The position numbers were made by a program, and so were the translations under genes. The notes beneath the pieces are model-generated. The model did not search any database. It saw only the letters and a program-made list of their open reading frames with translations, and was not told the origin of the DNA. From contig NZ_JAYFUL010000027.1 in NCBI RefSeq assembly GCF_034928825.1, forward strand, positions 10,539-74,538: 64,000 bases of DNA. Reading direction: 5' to 3'. Shown piece by piece: positions 36,086 through 43,781 of this stretch; within the stretch, counting starts at the first letter, position 1, and every line of letters begins with the position of its first letter. This DNA comes from Arcicella aquatica (lineage in GTDB: Bacteria > Bacteroidota > Bacteroidia > Cytophagales > Spirosomataceae).

Positions 36086-37504
36086 ATGGATTTTCCGATT
36101 TTTCACCTTGATTTTATGGGTGACCGATTGCTCATTGCCATTATCGCAGTGATCCATGTGTTGATCAACCATGGTTTAGCAGTTGGTTTTATACCATTAG
36201 TTACTTTACTCGAATACTTAGGCTTTAGGAAAGCCCCAAAAAATGAGGTTGTCAATGTAGAGTGGGATAATTTAGCCCGACGATTAATGACGATTGCCTT
36301 TATTATAACAACTACTATTGGAGCAATGACAGGTGTAGGCATTTGGCTTTCGGCTTCTTTAGTTAACCCTGCTTCCATTGGAAGTTTGATTAGGGTATTT
36401 TATGGAGCTTGGTTTGTAGAATGGCTGACTTTTGTAACAGAAGTGGTACTGATAATGATATATTATCTTTCTTGGAAGAAGTCAAACACAAGTATAGAAG
36501 CTAAATCTAAACACATCATGTTTGGGGTGAAGCTCTCAATTGCTTCTTGGATTACAATGGCAATTATCGTATCAATCCTAGGCTTTATGATGGATACAGG
36601 AAGTTGGGTAGCCAATAAAACTTTTGTATCAGGTTTTACCAACCCTATTTATTTACCTCAACTGATGTTCCGTACACCTCTGGCGGCGTTAATGGCGGGT
36701 TCTATTGCACTTTTTCTCACAATGTTTCTTACTCCAAATGGTTCCGAAATTCGGCGAAAAGCTTCAAGAGTTATTGCGCTGTGGATGCTACTGGCAACGC
36801 CTTTCTGTGCTACTGCGGCCTTTTTATATCATAGTAAAATACCAACATTAATGATTGGAAATTTACCTGTAGCAGTAGGAACGATGGACTTCCAATCTTG
36901 GTACGACTTATTAGTGTATTTTATTTTCGGAGCATTATTTTCTGTATTAGTCGTGGCTGGAATTACCTTCTTTCGACCTAAAATCAAGATTCCTAAATTG
37001 TTGTACATTATTCCTGTTTTAGGAATGTTGGGTTTTGCAGGGATTTTTGAACGTATTCGCGAATTCATCCGTAAGCCTTATGTAATTGGGAATTATATGT
37101 ATTCCAATACCCTTCGGAAAGATGAATATCCATTATTCAAAAGAGACGGTTTACTAAAATATGCTACCTATTCTCCAGTACATGAAGTAACCGAAGATAA
37201 TAAATTGCTTGCTGGTGAACAAGTGTTCTTATTGGCTTGTAGTCGTTGCCACACTACCAATGGAATTAACTCTGTCATCGAAAAGTTTGAAGATATGTAC
37301 AGCTTGAAAGAAGGTGAAAAACTGAAGCCAGAAATGATGAAAGCCTATATTTCACATATAGAAAATGCTCGATATTTCATGCCACCTTTCCCCGGAAATG
37401 AGCAAGAATTGGATGCCCTTATTATGTACATCAAGAGTATTCAAGAAAATCGAGTACCCCTAGAAGGTGTACAAGAAAAAGGGCTTCAATTAACTGAAAA
37501 ATAA
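36086..37504 (+). CDS. Cytochrome bd-like membrane subunit fused to a C-terminal cytochrome c domain
   Basis: 472 aa. About nine membrane helices fill residues 1-330; the first (IIAVIHVLINHGLAVGFIPL) carries His residues in the place of the b-haem ligand of CydA-type proteins, and helix 2 (LMTIAFIITTTIGAMTGVGI) follows the same plan. A soluble tail holds one haem c site, C385-x2-C388-H389 (LACSRCHTTNG), with MPPFPGN giving the probable Met ligand. It is probably a quinol- or cytochrome-linked oxidoreductase of the bd superfamily; the exact reaction is not known. Its partner lies 100 nt downstream. Confidence 0.8.
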   Translation: MDFPIFHLDFMGDRLLIAIIAVIHVLINHGLAVGFIPLVTLLEYLGFRKAPKNEVVNVEWDNLARRLMTIAFIITTTIGAMTGVGIWLSASLVNPASIGSLIRVFYGAWFVEWLTFVTEVVLIMIYYLSWKKSNTSIEAKSKHIMFGVKLSIASWITMAIIVSILGFMMDTGSWVANKTFVSGFTNPIYLPQLMFRTPLAALMAGSIALFLTMFLTPNGSEIRRKASRVIALWMLLATPFCATAAFLYHSKIPTLMIGNLPVAVGTMDFQSWYDLLVYFIFGALFSVLVVAGITFFRPKIKIPKLLYIIPVLGMLGFAGIFERIREFIRKPYVIGNYMYSNTLRKDEYPLFKRDGLLKYATYSPVHEVTEDNKLLAGEQVFLLACSRCHTTNGINSVIEKFEDMYSLKEGEKLKPEMMKAYISHIENARYFMPPFPGNEQELDALIMYIKSIQENRVPLEGVQEKGLQLTEK

Positions 37505-37604
37505 TATTTAATCCATTCTAAGAGAAATTTTACGATTGTAACCACTATTCTTTCGGAAGGATTTCTCTTTGTCCAAAAGCTTATTGGACTTAAATTTTGA
37601 CATA

Positions 37605-38936
37605 ATGATTTTACAACATATTTTTTTGCAAATACTATTGCAAACACCCATTCCACACGATATTCCACTGCCTTTGCCTTTACCGCATTCGGTATTGGTG
37701 ATAGCATTAATATTCTCCTTTTTATTACATATCATTTTTATTAATCTGATGTTAGGAGGTTCCATATTAACGCTTTGGAGTGAAATAAAGGGTTTGAAAA
37801 ATCCTGAGTACGATAAGTTGGCTTACGAATTAGCTCAAACAATCACCGTCAATAAAAGTATGGCTGTGGTATTGGGCGTTGCTCCATTACTCACTATCAA
37901 TACACTTTATACGCTGTATTTTTATTCGGCAAACGCTCTTACGGGTTTGTTTTGGATAGCCATTATTCCACTAACTACGTTGGCGTTTTTACTTACTTAT
38001 GCACATAAATATTCATGGAATGTACTAAAAGATAACAAAGCCCTTCATATTTCTATGATAGCGGCCTCAGTAGTTATCTTTTTATTTATTCCTTTTATCT
38101 TTTTGACGAACATCAATTTGATGCTTTTCCCAGAAAAATGGAATACTATTTCTGGCTTTTTTGAAGCCTTGGCTCTTCCGAATGTTTTTCCAAGATATTT
38201 ACATTTCATATTTGCTTCATTAGGTGTTACAGGGCTATTTATTTTCTGGTATTTCGGTAGAACGAGTTTTGCTTTTGAAGAAAAATTCCAAAGCTTGAGC
38301 CTTTATGAAATTCGTAAAAAAGCCTATTCTCTTACTTTTTCGGCTTCAGTAGCTCAGTTTCTTATCGGCCCAATTGTATTACTTACGCTACCCACTAAGG
38401 GAATAAGTTGGCAATTGATTCTAACTATTTCAACAGGTGCAGCCTTTGCTATTCCAGCTTTATTCTGGATTTGGAAAGCCATTACTGGGCAACCAGAAAA
38501 AATAGCGAAAGATTTCTGGAAAGTGACTCTTTTGTTGACAACCACGGTGGTTTTTATGGGTTCTGGTAGGCATTTGTATAGAGCTACGGCTTTAGAGCCT
38601 CATCAAAAATTAGTAGCCAAAGAAACTGCTAAGTATCAGAAAGAAGTACAGCAAGCTATTAAAGATGCCAATGACCCAAGCAAAAAGCCTGTAGTTGCCG
38701 ATGCTGGGGAAGCTATTTTTACCGCAAAATGTAGTGCTTGTCATGCCCTAGATACCAAAATAGTTGGCCCGCCTGTGAAAGAAATGGTGACGATTTATGA
38801 AAAAGACGAAAAAGGTTTGCACGATTGGATTCGTAAACCAGGCAAAAAACGACCTGATTATCCACAAATGCCAGCATTAGGTTTGTCTGAGCAAGAAATC
38901 AAAGACGTAGCAACTTATATCCTCAAACAAAAATAA
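37605..38936 (+). CDS. Second bd-like membrane subunit with C-terminal cytochrome c domain
   Basis: 443 aa from the ATG at 37605; an earlier TTG start adds 12 unlikely residues. About eight membrane helices (residues 20-330), beginning LPHSVLVIALIFSFLLHIIF with His residues, then a linker of Lys/Glu-rich helix (KYQKEVQQAIKDANDPSKKP) and a haem c domain with C376-x2-C379-H380 (CSACHALDTKIVGPP) and a distal YPQMPALG Met. It resembles the first subunit in plan but not closely, so the pair looks like an ancient duplication forming a heterodimer with two haems c. Role in respiration is likely; the electron donor is unknown. Confidence 0.8.
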   Translation: MILQHIFLQILLQTPIPHDIPLPLPLPHSVLVIALIFSFLLHIIFINLMLGGSILTLWSEIKGLKNPEYDKLAYELAQTITVNKSMAVVLGVAPLLTINTLYTLYFYSANALTGLFWIAIIPLTTLAFLLTYAHKYSWNVLKDNKALHISMIAASVVIFLFIPFIFLTNINLMLFPEKWNTISGFFEALALPNVFPRYLHFIFASLGVTGLFIFWYFGRTSFAFEEKFQSLSLYEIRKKAYSLTFSASVAQFLIGPIVLLTLPTKGISWQLILTISTGAAFAIPALFWIWKAITGQPEKIAKDFWKVTLLLTTTVVFMGSGRHLYRATALEPHQKLVAKETAKYQKEVQQAIKDANDPSKKPVVADAGEAIFTAKCSACHALDTKIVGPPVKEMVTIYEKDEKGLHDWIRKPGKKRPDYPQMPALGLSEQEIKDVATYILKQK

Positions 38937-38938
38937 GT

Positions 38939-39085
38939 ATGAAAATCCTATTGTTAAGCATTGGAATAGCCATCATCGGTTTAGCCTGTATTGGTGTTAC
39001 CGCACGAATTCTGTTGGAAGTAACGATTCTCAAGAAAAATGGGATAATCCTTTTCCCTAATATCCGAAGAAATAAAAATGGCTAA
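38939..39085 (+). CDS. 48-aa membrane protein after the cytochrome pair
   Basis: Starts 2 nt after the previous stop: MKILLLSIGIAIIGLACIGV, one membrane helix, then a basic tail (KKNGIILFPNIRRNKNG). Its ATG placement and the 8-nt overlap with the next tiny gene make real translation likely. Terminal oxidases often have one-helix subunits such as CydX, and this may be one, which is inference. Confidence 0.65.
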   Translation: MKILLLSIGIAIIGLACIGVTARILLEVTILKKNGIILFPNIRRNKNG

Positions 39086-39188
39086 AAAGAAAAAAAAACT
39101 CCCCGACTGGAAAAGAACAGTCGGGGCAATTATTCTGCTTATCATGTTAATAGTATCCATGCTGACAGTATTATTTCTAAGCAAATAA
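39078..39188 (+). CDS. 36-aa membrane protein overlapping the previous small gene
   Basis: The ATG at 39078 overlaps the end of the 48-aa gene by 8 nt. A Lys-rich start (MAKKKKKLPDWKRT) is followed by a single helix (VGAIILLIMLIVSMLTVLFL) and SK at the end. The layout is that of a small stabilising subunit of a respiratory complex. No family is known to me. Confidence 0.6.
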   Translation: MAKKKKKLPDWKRTVGAIILLIMLIVSMLTVLFLSK

Positions 39189-39255
39189 CAAATATCATTT
39201 TGATATTTTCGTTTCAGTATTAGTATTAGGAAAAATACAAGAGTAACTTTGTAAT

Positions 39256-39639
39256 ATGTTAAAACAGTTCACAATATATTTTCTATTAATCATACTAAAT
39301 ATGCCCATATTTAACCGTATGGGGATTGTGATGTATTATCAAGCCAATAAGGCGTATATTGCTAAAGTACTTTGTGTTAATAAAAACAGACCTTCTTTGC
39401 ATTGCGATGGTAAATGTTATTTAGCCAAAAAGCTAAAAGCAGCTGAAGAAAAAGAACAAAAGCAAACTACAGAAAAGCTAGAGAAAATGCCTGAAATTCA
39501 GCTATTTTGTTCTTCTAATTATTTTATATTTAATGATTTCAGTTTTGTTGATTTTCTTCAATGTTTACCTAAATTCAATTTTTTAGCGAATCCGCTAGCA
39601 GGAATGCTTAATGGCATTTTTCGCCCCCCTCAATCATAA
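39256..39639 (+). CDS. Small Cys-motif membrane protein heading the MbnP/MbnH cluster
   Basis: 127 aa. N-terminal membrane helix (FTIYFLLIILNMPIF), then C-x9-C-x-G-x-C-Y-L-A-K-K-L (LCVNKNRPSLHCDGKCYLAK), a charged Glu/Lys helix, and a C-terminal NGIFRPPQS. It is a paralogue of the protein at 29081-29470, with the same Cys spacing. A TAACTTTG -7-like box lies only 5 nt before this ATG, so the message may be leaderless or the start may be further in. Probable metal-related role, by context. Confidence 0.75.
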   Translation: MLKQFTIYFLLIILNMPIFNRMGIVMYYQANKAYIAKVLCVNKNRPSLHCDGKCYLAKKLKAAEEKEQKQTTEKLEKMPEIQLFCSSNYFIFNDFSFVDFLQCLPKFNFLANPLAGMLNGIFRPPQS

Positions 39640-39845
39640 TATCTTCAATTTCTTGTGCCTTGAATGTTTGTAGCGTTTTATACTTTCCGCTATCTTCTAT
39701 TTATGGCTAACCAAATATGTACGCATACAATGAGTATAGGCTGATGACATCCTATAAATCGTTTGTGTATTCGTATAAAAATAATATTTCTTATTAATCA
39801 AAATATTAAATAGGCTACGATACAGCCTATGTTAAAACATGCTAT

Positions 39846-40661
39846 ATGAAAACTAATAAATTACTTTCAATACTTTTTTTCTTGGGTTTTATTATACTGA
39901 TAGCCTCTTGTAAAAAAGACGATGATGAAATCAATCCCAATGACAAAAACTCAATTACGTTATCTTTTGATAATAAGGTTGGTGACAAGGCCTTAGTTTT
40001 AACAACGGGTGCTTATATCAATAATGTTAGTGAAGACTTTACCGTAACTACGTTGAATTACTTTATTTCCAACGTTTCATTTAAGAAAGAAGATGGTACT
40101 GTAGTAAAATTCCCGAATAATTATTTCTTAATAAAGCAGTCTGACGCTAATAGTCTGGAAGCAACATTGAAAGATGTTCCTGCTGGTAATTACACAGAAG
40201 TATCTTTTATGGTTGGTGTAGATAGTACTAGAAGTGTATCCGACCTTAGCCAAAGAACGGGAGTACTGGACCCAGCATCTTATGGAGATGACGGTATGTA
40301 TTGGGCTTGGAATTCTGGTTATATATTCTTCAAATTTGAAGGGACATCTTCTGTCGTACCTACTAATGCTACAGGGAAAAGACCGTTTCAACTACATGTA
40401 GGTGGCTTTGGTGGAATGACCTCTAAGACCGCTAATAACCTTCGAACTATTACTTTGCCTCTTACTAATGCTGCTACTGTTCGCGGTAATATTGCTCCAG
40501 AAGTACATTTGTTTGTAGATGTTTTAAAGATATTTAATGGTACCGCTCAATTAAAACTAGCTGAGACAAACATGGTACATAGTATCACAACGGCTACTCC
40601 TATTGCCGAGAACTACAAGAAGATGTTTAGTGTAGACCATGTTCATAATGATGCTAATTAA
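39846..40661 (+). CDS. MbnP-family copper-binding lipoprotein
   Basis: 271 aa. Lipobox LIASCKKD (Cys22). The MbnP family pattern is visible: LSFDNKVGDKALVL, YFISNVSFKKEDG, then MVGVDSTRSV and DGMYWAWNSGYIFFKFEG (W153, W155), a His in RPFQLHVGGFGG, and a C-terminal VDHVHND. In characterised cases a Trp of MbnP is oxidised to kynurenine by the dihaem enzyme MbnH and the product binds copper. The MbnH-like gene follows directly here. Direct copper binding is not shown by the sequence; it follows from the family. Two 7-nt ATAGGCT copies upstream can pair with AGCCTAT just before the ATG. Confidence 0.85.
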   Translation: MKTNKLLSILFFLGFIILIASCKKDDDEINPNDKNSITLSFDNKVGDKALVLTTGAYINNVSEDFTVTTLNYFISNVSFKKEDGTVVKFPNNYFLIKQSDANSLEATLKDVPAGNYTEVSFMVGVDSTRSVSDLSQRTGVLDPASYGDDGMYWAWNSGYIFFKFEGTSSVVPTNATGKRPFQLHVGGFGGMTSKTANNLRTITLPLTNAATVRGNIAPEVHLFVDVLKIFNGTAQLKLAETNMVHSITTATPIAENYKKMFSVDHVHNDAN

Positions 40662-40671
40662 TAAAAAACGC

Positions 40672-40706
40672 TCTTCTACTCTTCATATTTATTGAAGAGT
40701 AGAAGA
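40672..40706 (+). terminator. 14-bp hairpin between MbnP and MbnH-like genes
   Basis: TCTTCTACTCTTCA (40672-40685), a 7-nt loop, and its exact reverse complement (40693-40706). There is no T-run after it, so it more likely tunes readthrough or mRNA stability between the two genes than fully stops transcription. Confidence 0.6.
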
Positions 40707-40721
40707 ATAAATAAATTAGAT

Positions 40722-41819
40722 ATGAAGAATCTATTCTTAGCTACCTTTTTAATTGTCTTATTGGTGATAGATTTATCCTGTTCAAAAACACCAGATGTTG
40801 TAATAGAGCCTGATAAACTTTTTTACCAACCTAGCAATTTTCAAAGTCCTGTATATAAAATACAAAGTAATCCAGTTACTAAAGAGGGCTTTGAATTAGG
40901 GAAAAGCCTGTTTTATGACGGACTCCTTTCAAGAGATGGAACTATTTCGTGTGGTGAATGCCACCGTCAAGACTTTGGGTTTACGCATCATTTGCATGAT
41001 TTAAGTCATGGAATTGATAATCAGATTGGATTAAGAAATTCATCATCATTACAGAACCTAGCATGGGAAAAGACTTTTGGTTGGGATGGGGGAGTATTTG
41101 ATTTAGACCTTTTTGCAATTTCGCCTATAGAGAATCCTGTTGAAATGGACGAGAAAACTAGCAATGTATTAGAGAAACTCAGAAAGTCGGATAAATATCC
41201 AAACATGTTTAAAAATGCTTTTGGAACTACTGAAATCACTTCTGAACGATTCTTGAAAGCATTGTCTCAATTTTTATTGTCTTTGATTTCGGCTAATTCT
41301 AAGTATGATAAATACATGAGAAAAGAAGCAGGGGTAGTATTTAGCGATTCAGAATTGGCAGGAATGGAATTGTTCAAACAAAAATGCTCCTCGTGTCATG
41401 CTGGCGAATTATTCAGTGATGGTAGTTATAGAAATAATGGATTACCTCCTACAGAACGCCAACAAGTAGTATATAGAATAGTAGATGGTGTTAAAAAAGC
41501 GTTTATCGAGCCTGTGATTGATGATGGAAGAATGCGAGTGACGGAATTGCAAGAAGACAAAAATAAGTTTAAAGTACCAAGTCTTAGAAATGTAGAAGCC
41601 ACTAAGCCCTATATGCATGATGGACGTTTTCAGACATTAGATGAAGTACTCAATCATTATACAAATACGGTAACTGCTACCCAAAATATAGACCCAATTC
41701 TCAATCAAAATGGTAAACTAGGTATTGCATTAACAGCTACAGAGAAAGCACAAATTATTGCATTTCTAAGAACACTTACCGACAGAGAATTTCTGACGGA
41801 TAAAAGGTTTACTCCTTAA
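40722..41819 (+). CDS. Dihaem cytochrome c peroxidase/MauG family enzyme, MbnH-like
   Basis: 365 aa from the ATG at 40722. Lipobox-like VIDLSCSK (Cys20). Two haem sites: C77-x2-C80-H81 (CGECHRQDFGFTHH) and C222-x2-C225-H226 (CSSCHAGELF), with the PSLRNVEATKPYMHDGRF motif near residue 290 and a C-terminal EKAQIIAFLRTLTD. Family members reduce peroxide or, as MauG and MbnH, oxidise Trp in a partner. Being directly after the MbnP gene, the second role is likely. It lies 15 nt after a hairpin and before the Cys-motif outer-membrane protein gene. Confidence 0.9.
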   Translation: MKNLFLATFLIVLLVIDLSCSKTPDVVIEPDKLFYQPSNFQSPVYKIQSNPVTKEGFELGKSLFYDGLLSRDGTISCGECHRQDFGFTHHLHDLSHGIDNQIGLRNSSSLQNLAWEKTFGWDGGVFDLDLFAISPIENPVEMDEKTSNVLEKLRKSDKYPNMFKNAFGTTEITSERFLKALSQFLLSLISANSKYDKYMRKEAGVVFSDSELAGMELFKQKCSSCHAGELFSDGSYRNNGLPPTERQQVVYRIVDGVKKAFIEPVIDDGRMRVTELQEDKNKFKVPSLRNVEATKPYMHDGRFQTLDEVLNHYTNTVTATQNIDPILNQNGKLGIALTATEKAQIIAFLRTLTDREFLTDKRFTP

Positions 41820-41834
41820 TCAACATATAATATC

Positions 41835-42761
41835 ATGACGAAAGCTTTTCAGATTTTTATACTATCATTTTTTATAATGCTTACCAACCCAACTTCCATG
41901 TTAGCCTGCGAAGTCTGTGGATGTGGAAATGGGGGCTCATTTTTCGGTATTTTACCACAGTCTCATAAAGGTTTTATTGGCTTACGGTATGGATATAAAA
42001 GCTATGATTCACATTTAAGTAGTGTAAATCTAAAAGCCCAAGAAGATTTCTGGAAAACAGAACTTTGGGCTAGGGTTTATCCATTCAAAAAAGTACAAGT
42101 ACTGGCTTTTGTTCCTTACTTAATCAATCAACAAACGATTCAGAAAACTAGTAAACAAGTTCATTTGAATGGATTAGGAGACATTACAATCTTGGCAAAT
42201 TATTATGTTGTCAATACCGTGAACGACACTGTGAATCGTCGTTTCAATCATAATTTATTAATTGGTGGTGGCACAAAACTACCAACAGGGAAATATAAGT
42301 ATGATTTGCTGAGTGATACAGAGGTGGCTAATGCCAATTTTCAATTAGGAACTGGAAGTGTAGATTTTCTACTTAATTTAGTCTATACAATGCGTCATAA
42401 AAATTGGGGATTGAATTATGATTTTTCTTATAAAATCAATACTCAAAATAGCGATAATTACCAGTTTGGTAATAGACTTAATACTAATCTAGCTTTACTT
42501 TACTTCCAAAAATTTGATACTGGATTTACCCTTATTCCAAATGCTGGACTTGCTTTTGAGCAAGCTGCTTTAGATACAAAGAACAGAATTGTCAATACAC
42601 AAACAGGCGGTTATGCTACTTTTGGCACAGTAGGAGTAGAGTCTTATTACAAAAGCTTTTCAATGGGAATAAACTATCAGGAACCAATTATACAAGATTT
42701 ATCTGGAGGAGAACTAAGAGCCAATGCAAGATTAAACGTACATTTTACGATATTGATATAA
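41835..42761 (+). CDS. Outer-membrane beta-barrel with N-terminal CxxCxC motif
   Basis: 308 aa. A signal segment ends in PTSMLAC; the next residues are C25-E-V-C28-G-C30-G-N-G-G, so the mature N-terminus carries three close cysteines. C25 could be a lipid anchor (LAC lipobox) or all three could hold metal. The rest is beta-strand (KGFIGLRYGYKSYDSHLSSV, then repeated aromatic strands), resembling transporter-type barrels of the MetA-pathway-like family. It is 15 nt after the MbnH-like gene and thus part of the copper-type cluster. Confidence 0.75.
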   Translation: MTKAFQIFILSFFIMLTNPTSMLACEVCGCGNGGSFFGILPQSHKGFIGLRYGYKSYDSHLSSVNLKAQEDFWKTELWARVYPFKKVQVLAFVPYLINQQTIQKTSKQVHLNGLGDITILANYYVVNTVNDTVNRRFNHNLLIGGGTKLPTGKYKYDLLSDTEVANANFQLGTGSVDFLLNLVYTMRHKNWGLNYDFSYKINTQNSDNYQFGNRLNTNLALLYFQKFDTGFTLIPNAGLAFEQAALDTKNRIVNTQTGGYATFGTVGVESYYKSFSMGINYQEPIIQDLSGGELRANARLNVHFTILI

Positions 42762-42804
42762 TGCTAAAGCTTCGTATAGATTTTGGAGTAGTAAATACGC
42801 ATTT

Positions 42805-43485
42805 TTAAGATAAAGCATATTTAACAATAGCCTGAACATGAATTTTTGTAGTATCAAATACTGGTACTACAAAATCTTGTTGACTCAATATCATGGGGAT
42901 TTCAGTACAGCCCAATATTATTGCTTCTGCTCCCATTGCGATTAAATCGTTGGCAATGGTAATATAATTTTGCTTTGTTATTGGGTTTATGATACCTCTT
43001 CCCAATTCCTCCTTTAAGGTAAGTTGAATATAGTCTCTGGTTTCTTGTAGGTTAGGCACTAATACTTCTAGTCCGTTTTGTGCTAATTTATTACGGTAAA
43101 AATCCATTTCCATAGTAAACTTTGTACCTAACAATCCAACTTTATTGATGCCTTGTTGTTTTATTTCATTTGCCGTTTCGGTGCCAATATGGATGATTGG
43201 TAAGGCTATTTGCGTTGCAAGTTCATCGGCAAATAAATGAGCTGTGTTAGCACATAGAACAATTGCATCGACTCCGCTTCTTTTTAAACTTTCGCAAGCA
43301 TTTAGGAAAAGCTCGAACGAATGCTCCCAAGTCTTCTCTTGAACATCTCCAAAATTCAATGAATAAATAATACACTCAGCAAAATTAAGTCCGCCTAGTT
43401 TTTCATTAATACCTTCGTTTAAAAACTTGTAATAGTCCATCGTCGATACCCAACTTATTCCGCCTATCAGTCCAATTTTTTTCAT
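42805..43485 (-). CDS. Aspartate/glutamate racemase family protein
   Basis: 226 aa. The start KKIGLIGGISWVSTMDYYKF is typical of the aspartate racemase branch. The two catalytic cysteines are in VLCANTAHLFADEL (about residue 83) and LGCTEIPMIL (about residue 192), with HIGTETANEIKQQG between them. It converts L- and D-amino acids, most likely Asp or Glu, without PLP; the precise substrate is uncertain (YgeA-like enzymes are broad). It is a single minus-strand gene. A hairpin (43502-43511 with 43526-43535) and a -7-like box in its upstream region may be regulatory. Confidence 0.92.
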   Translation of the reverse strand: MKKIGLIGGISWVSTMDYYKFLNEGINEKLGGLNFAECIIYSLNFGDVQEKTWEHSFELFLNACESLKRSGVDAIVLCANTAHLFADELATQIALPIIHIGTETANEIKQQGINKVGLLGTKFTMEMDFYRNKLAQNGLEVLVPNLQETRDYIQLTLKEELGRGIINPITKQNYITIANDLIAMGAEAIILGCTEIPMILSQQDFVVPVFDTTKIHVQAIVKYALS

Positions 43486-43781
43486 GTTACTATTGTTTTA
43501 AAAAAGATTGTTGTTTGCGTTGATGACAATCTTTTACAAAAATAATAAAGGCTTTACATTAATTACCGATTAAAATAAACTTGAAATAAATGGGTTAATG
43601 CTGGTGAGTTTTTTGCCATTTATTTTAGATATTGTATTAAAAGTATTATTGCAGGTTTAAAAAAAAGATTGATAGTAGAAAACCGTTATTATATTGGAAA
43701 ATCCTTATAATGAATCTTTACATTATTTACACTCAGCGCCAATACTTATGCTAACACATTAAAAATTTCATCAAATATTCT
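43486..43781. other. Gene-free region between divergent racemase and sensor genes
   Basis: It contains an inverted repeat AAAAGATTGT/ACAATCTTTT (43502-43535) and, on the minus strand, a TATTTTTG -7-like box (43537-43544) facing the racemase gene, without a clear -33 element. The right half is plain AT-rich upstream sequence of the sensor gene. Confidence 0.45.

Noticed and set aside
37520..37569. 9-bp inverted repeat between the two cytochrome genes
   Set aside because: The stem is short and A/T-rich with a 32-nt loop, so it may be chance; not listed as a terminator.
37569..37604. TTG start for the second cytochrome gene
   Set aside because: The ATG at 37605 gives a natural membrane-protein start; the extra 12 residues have no support.
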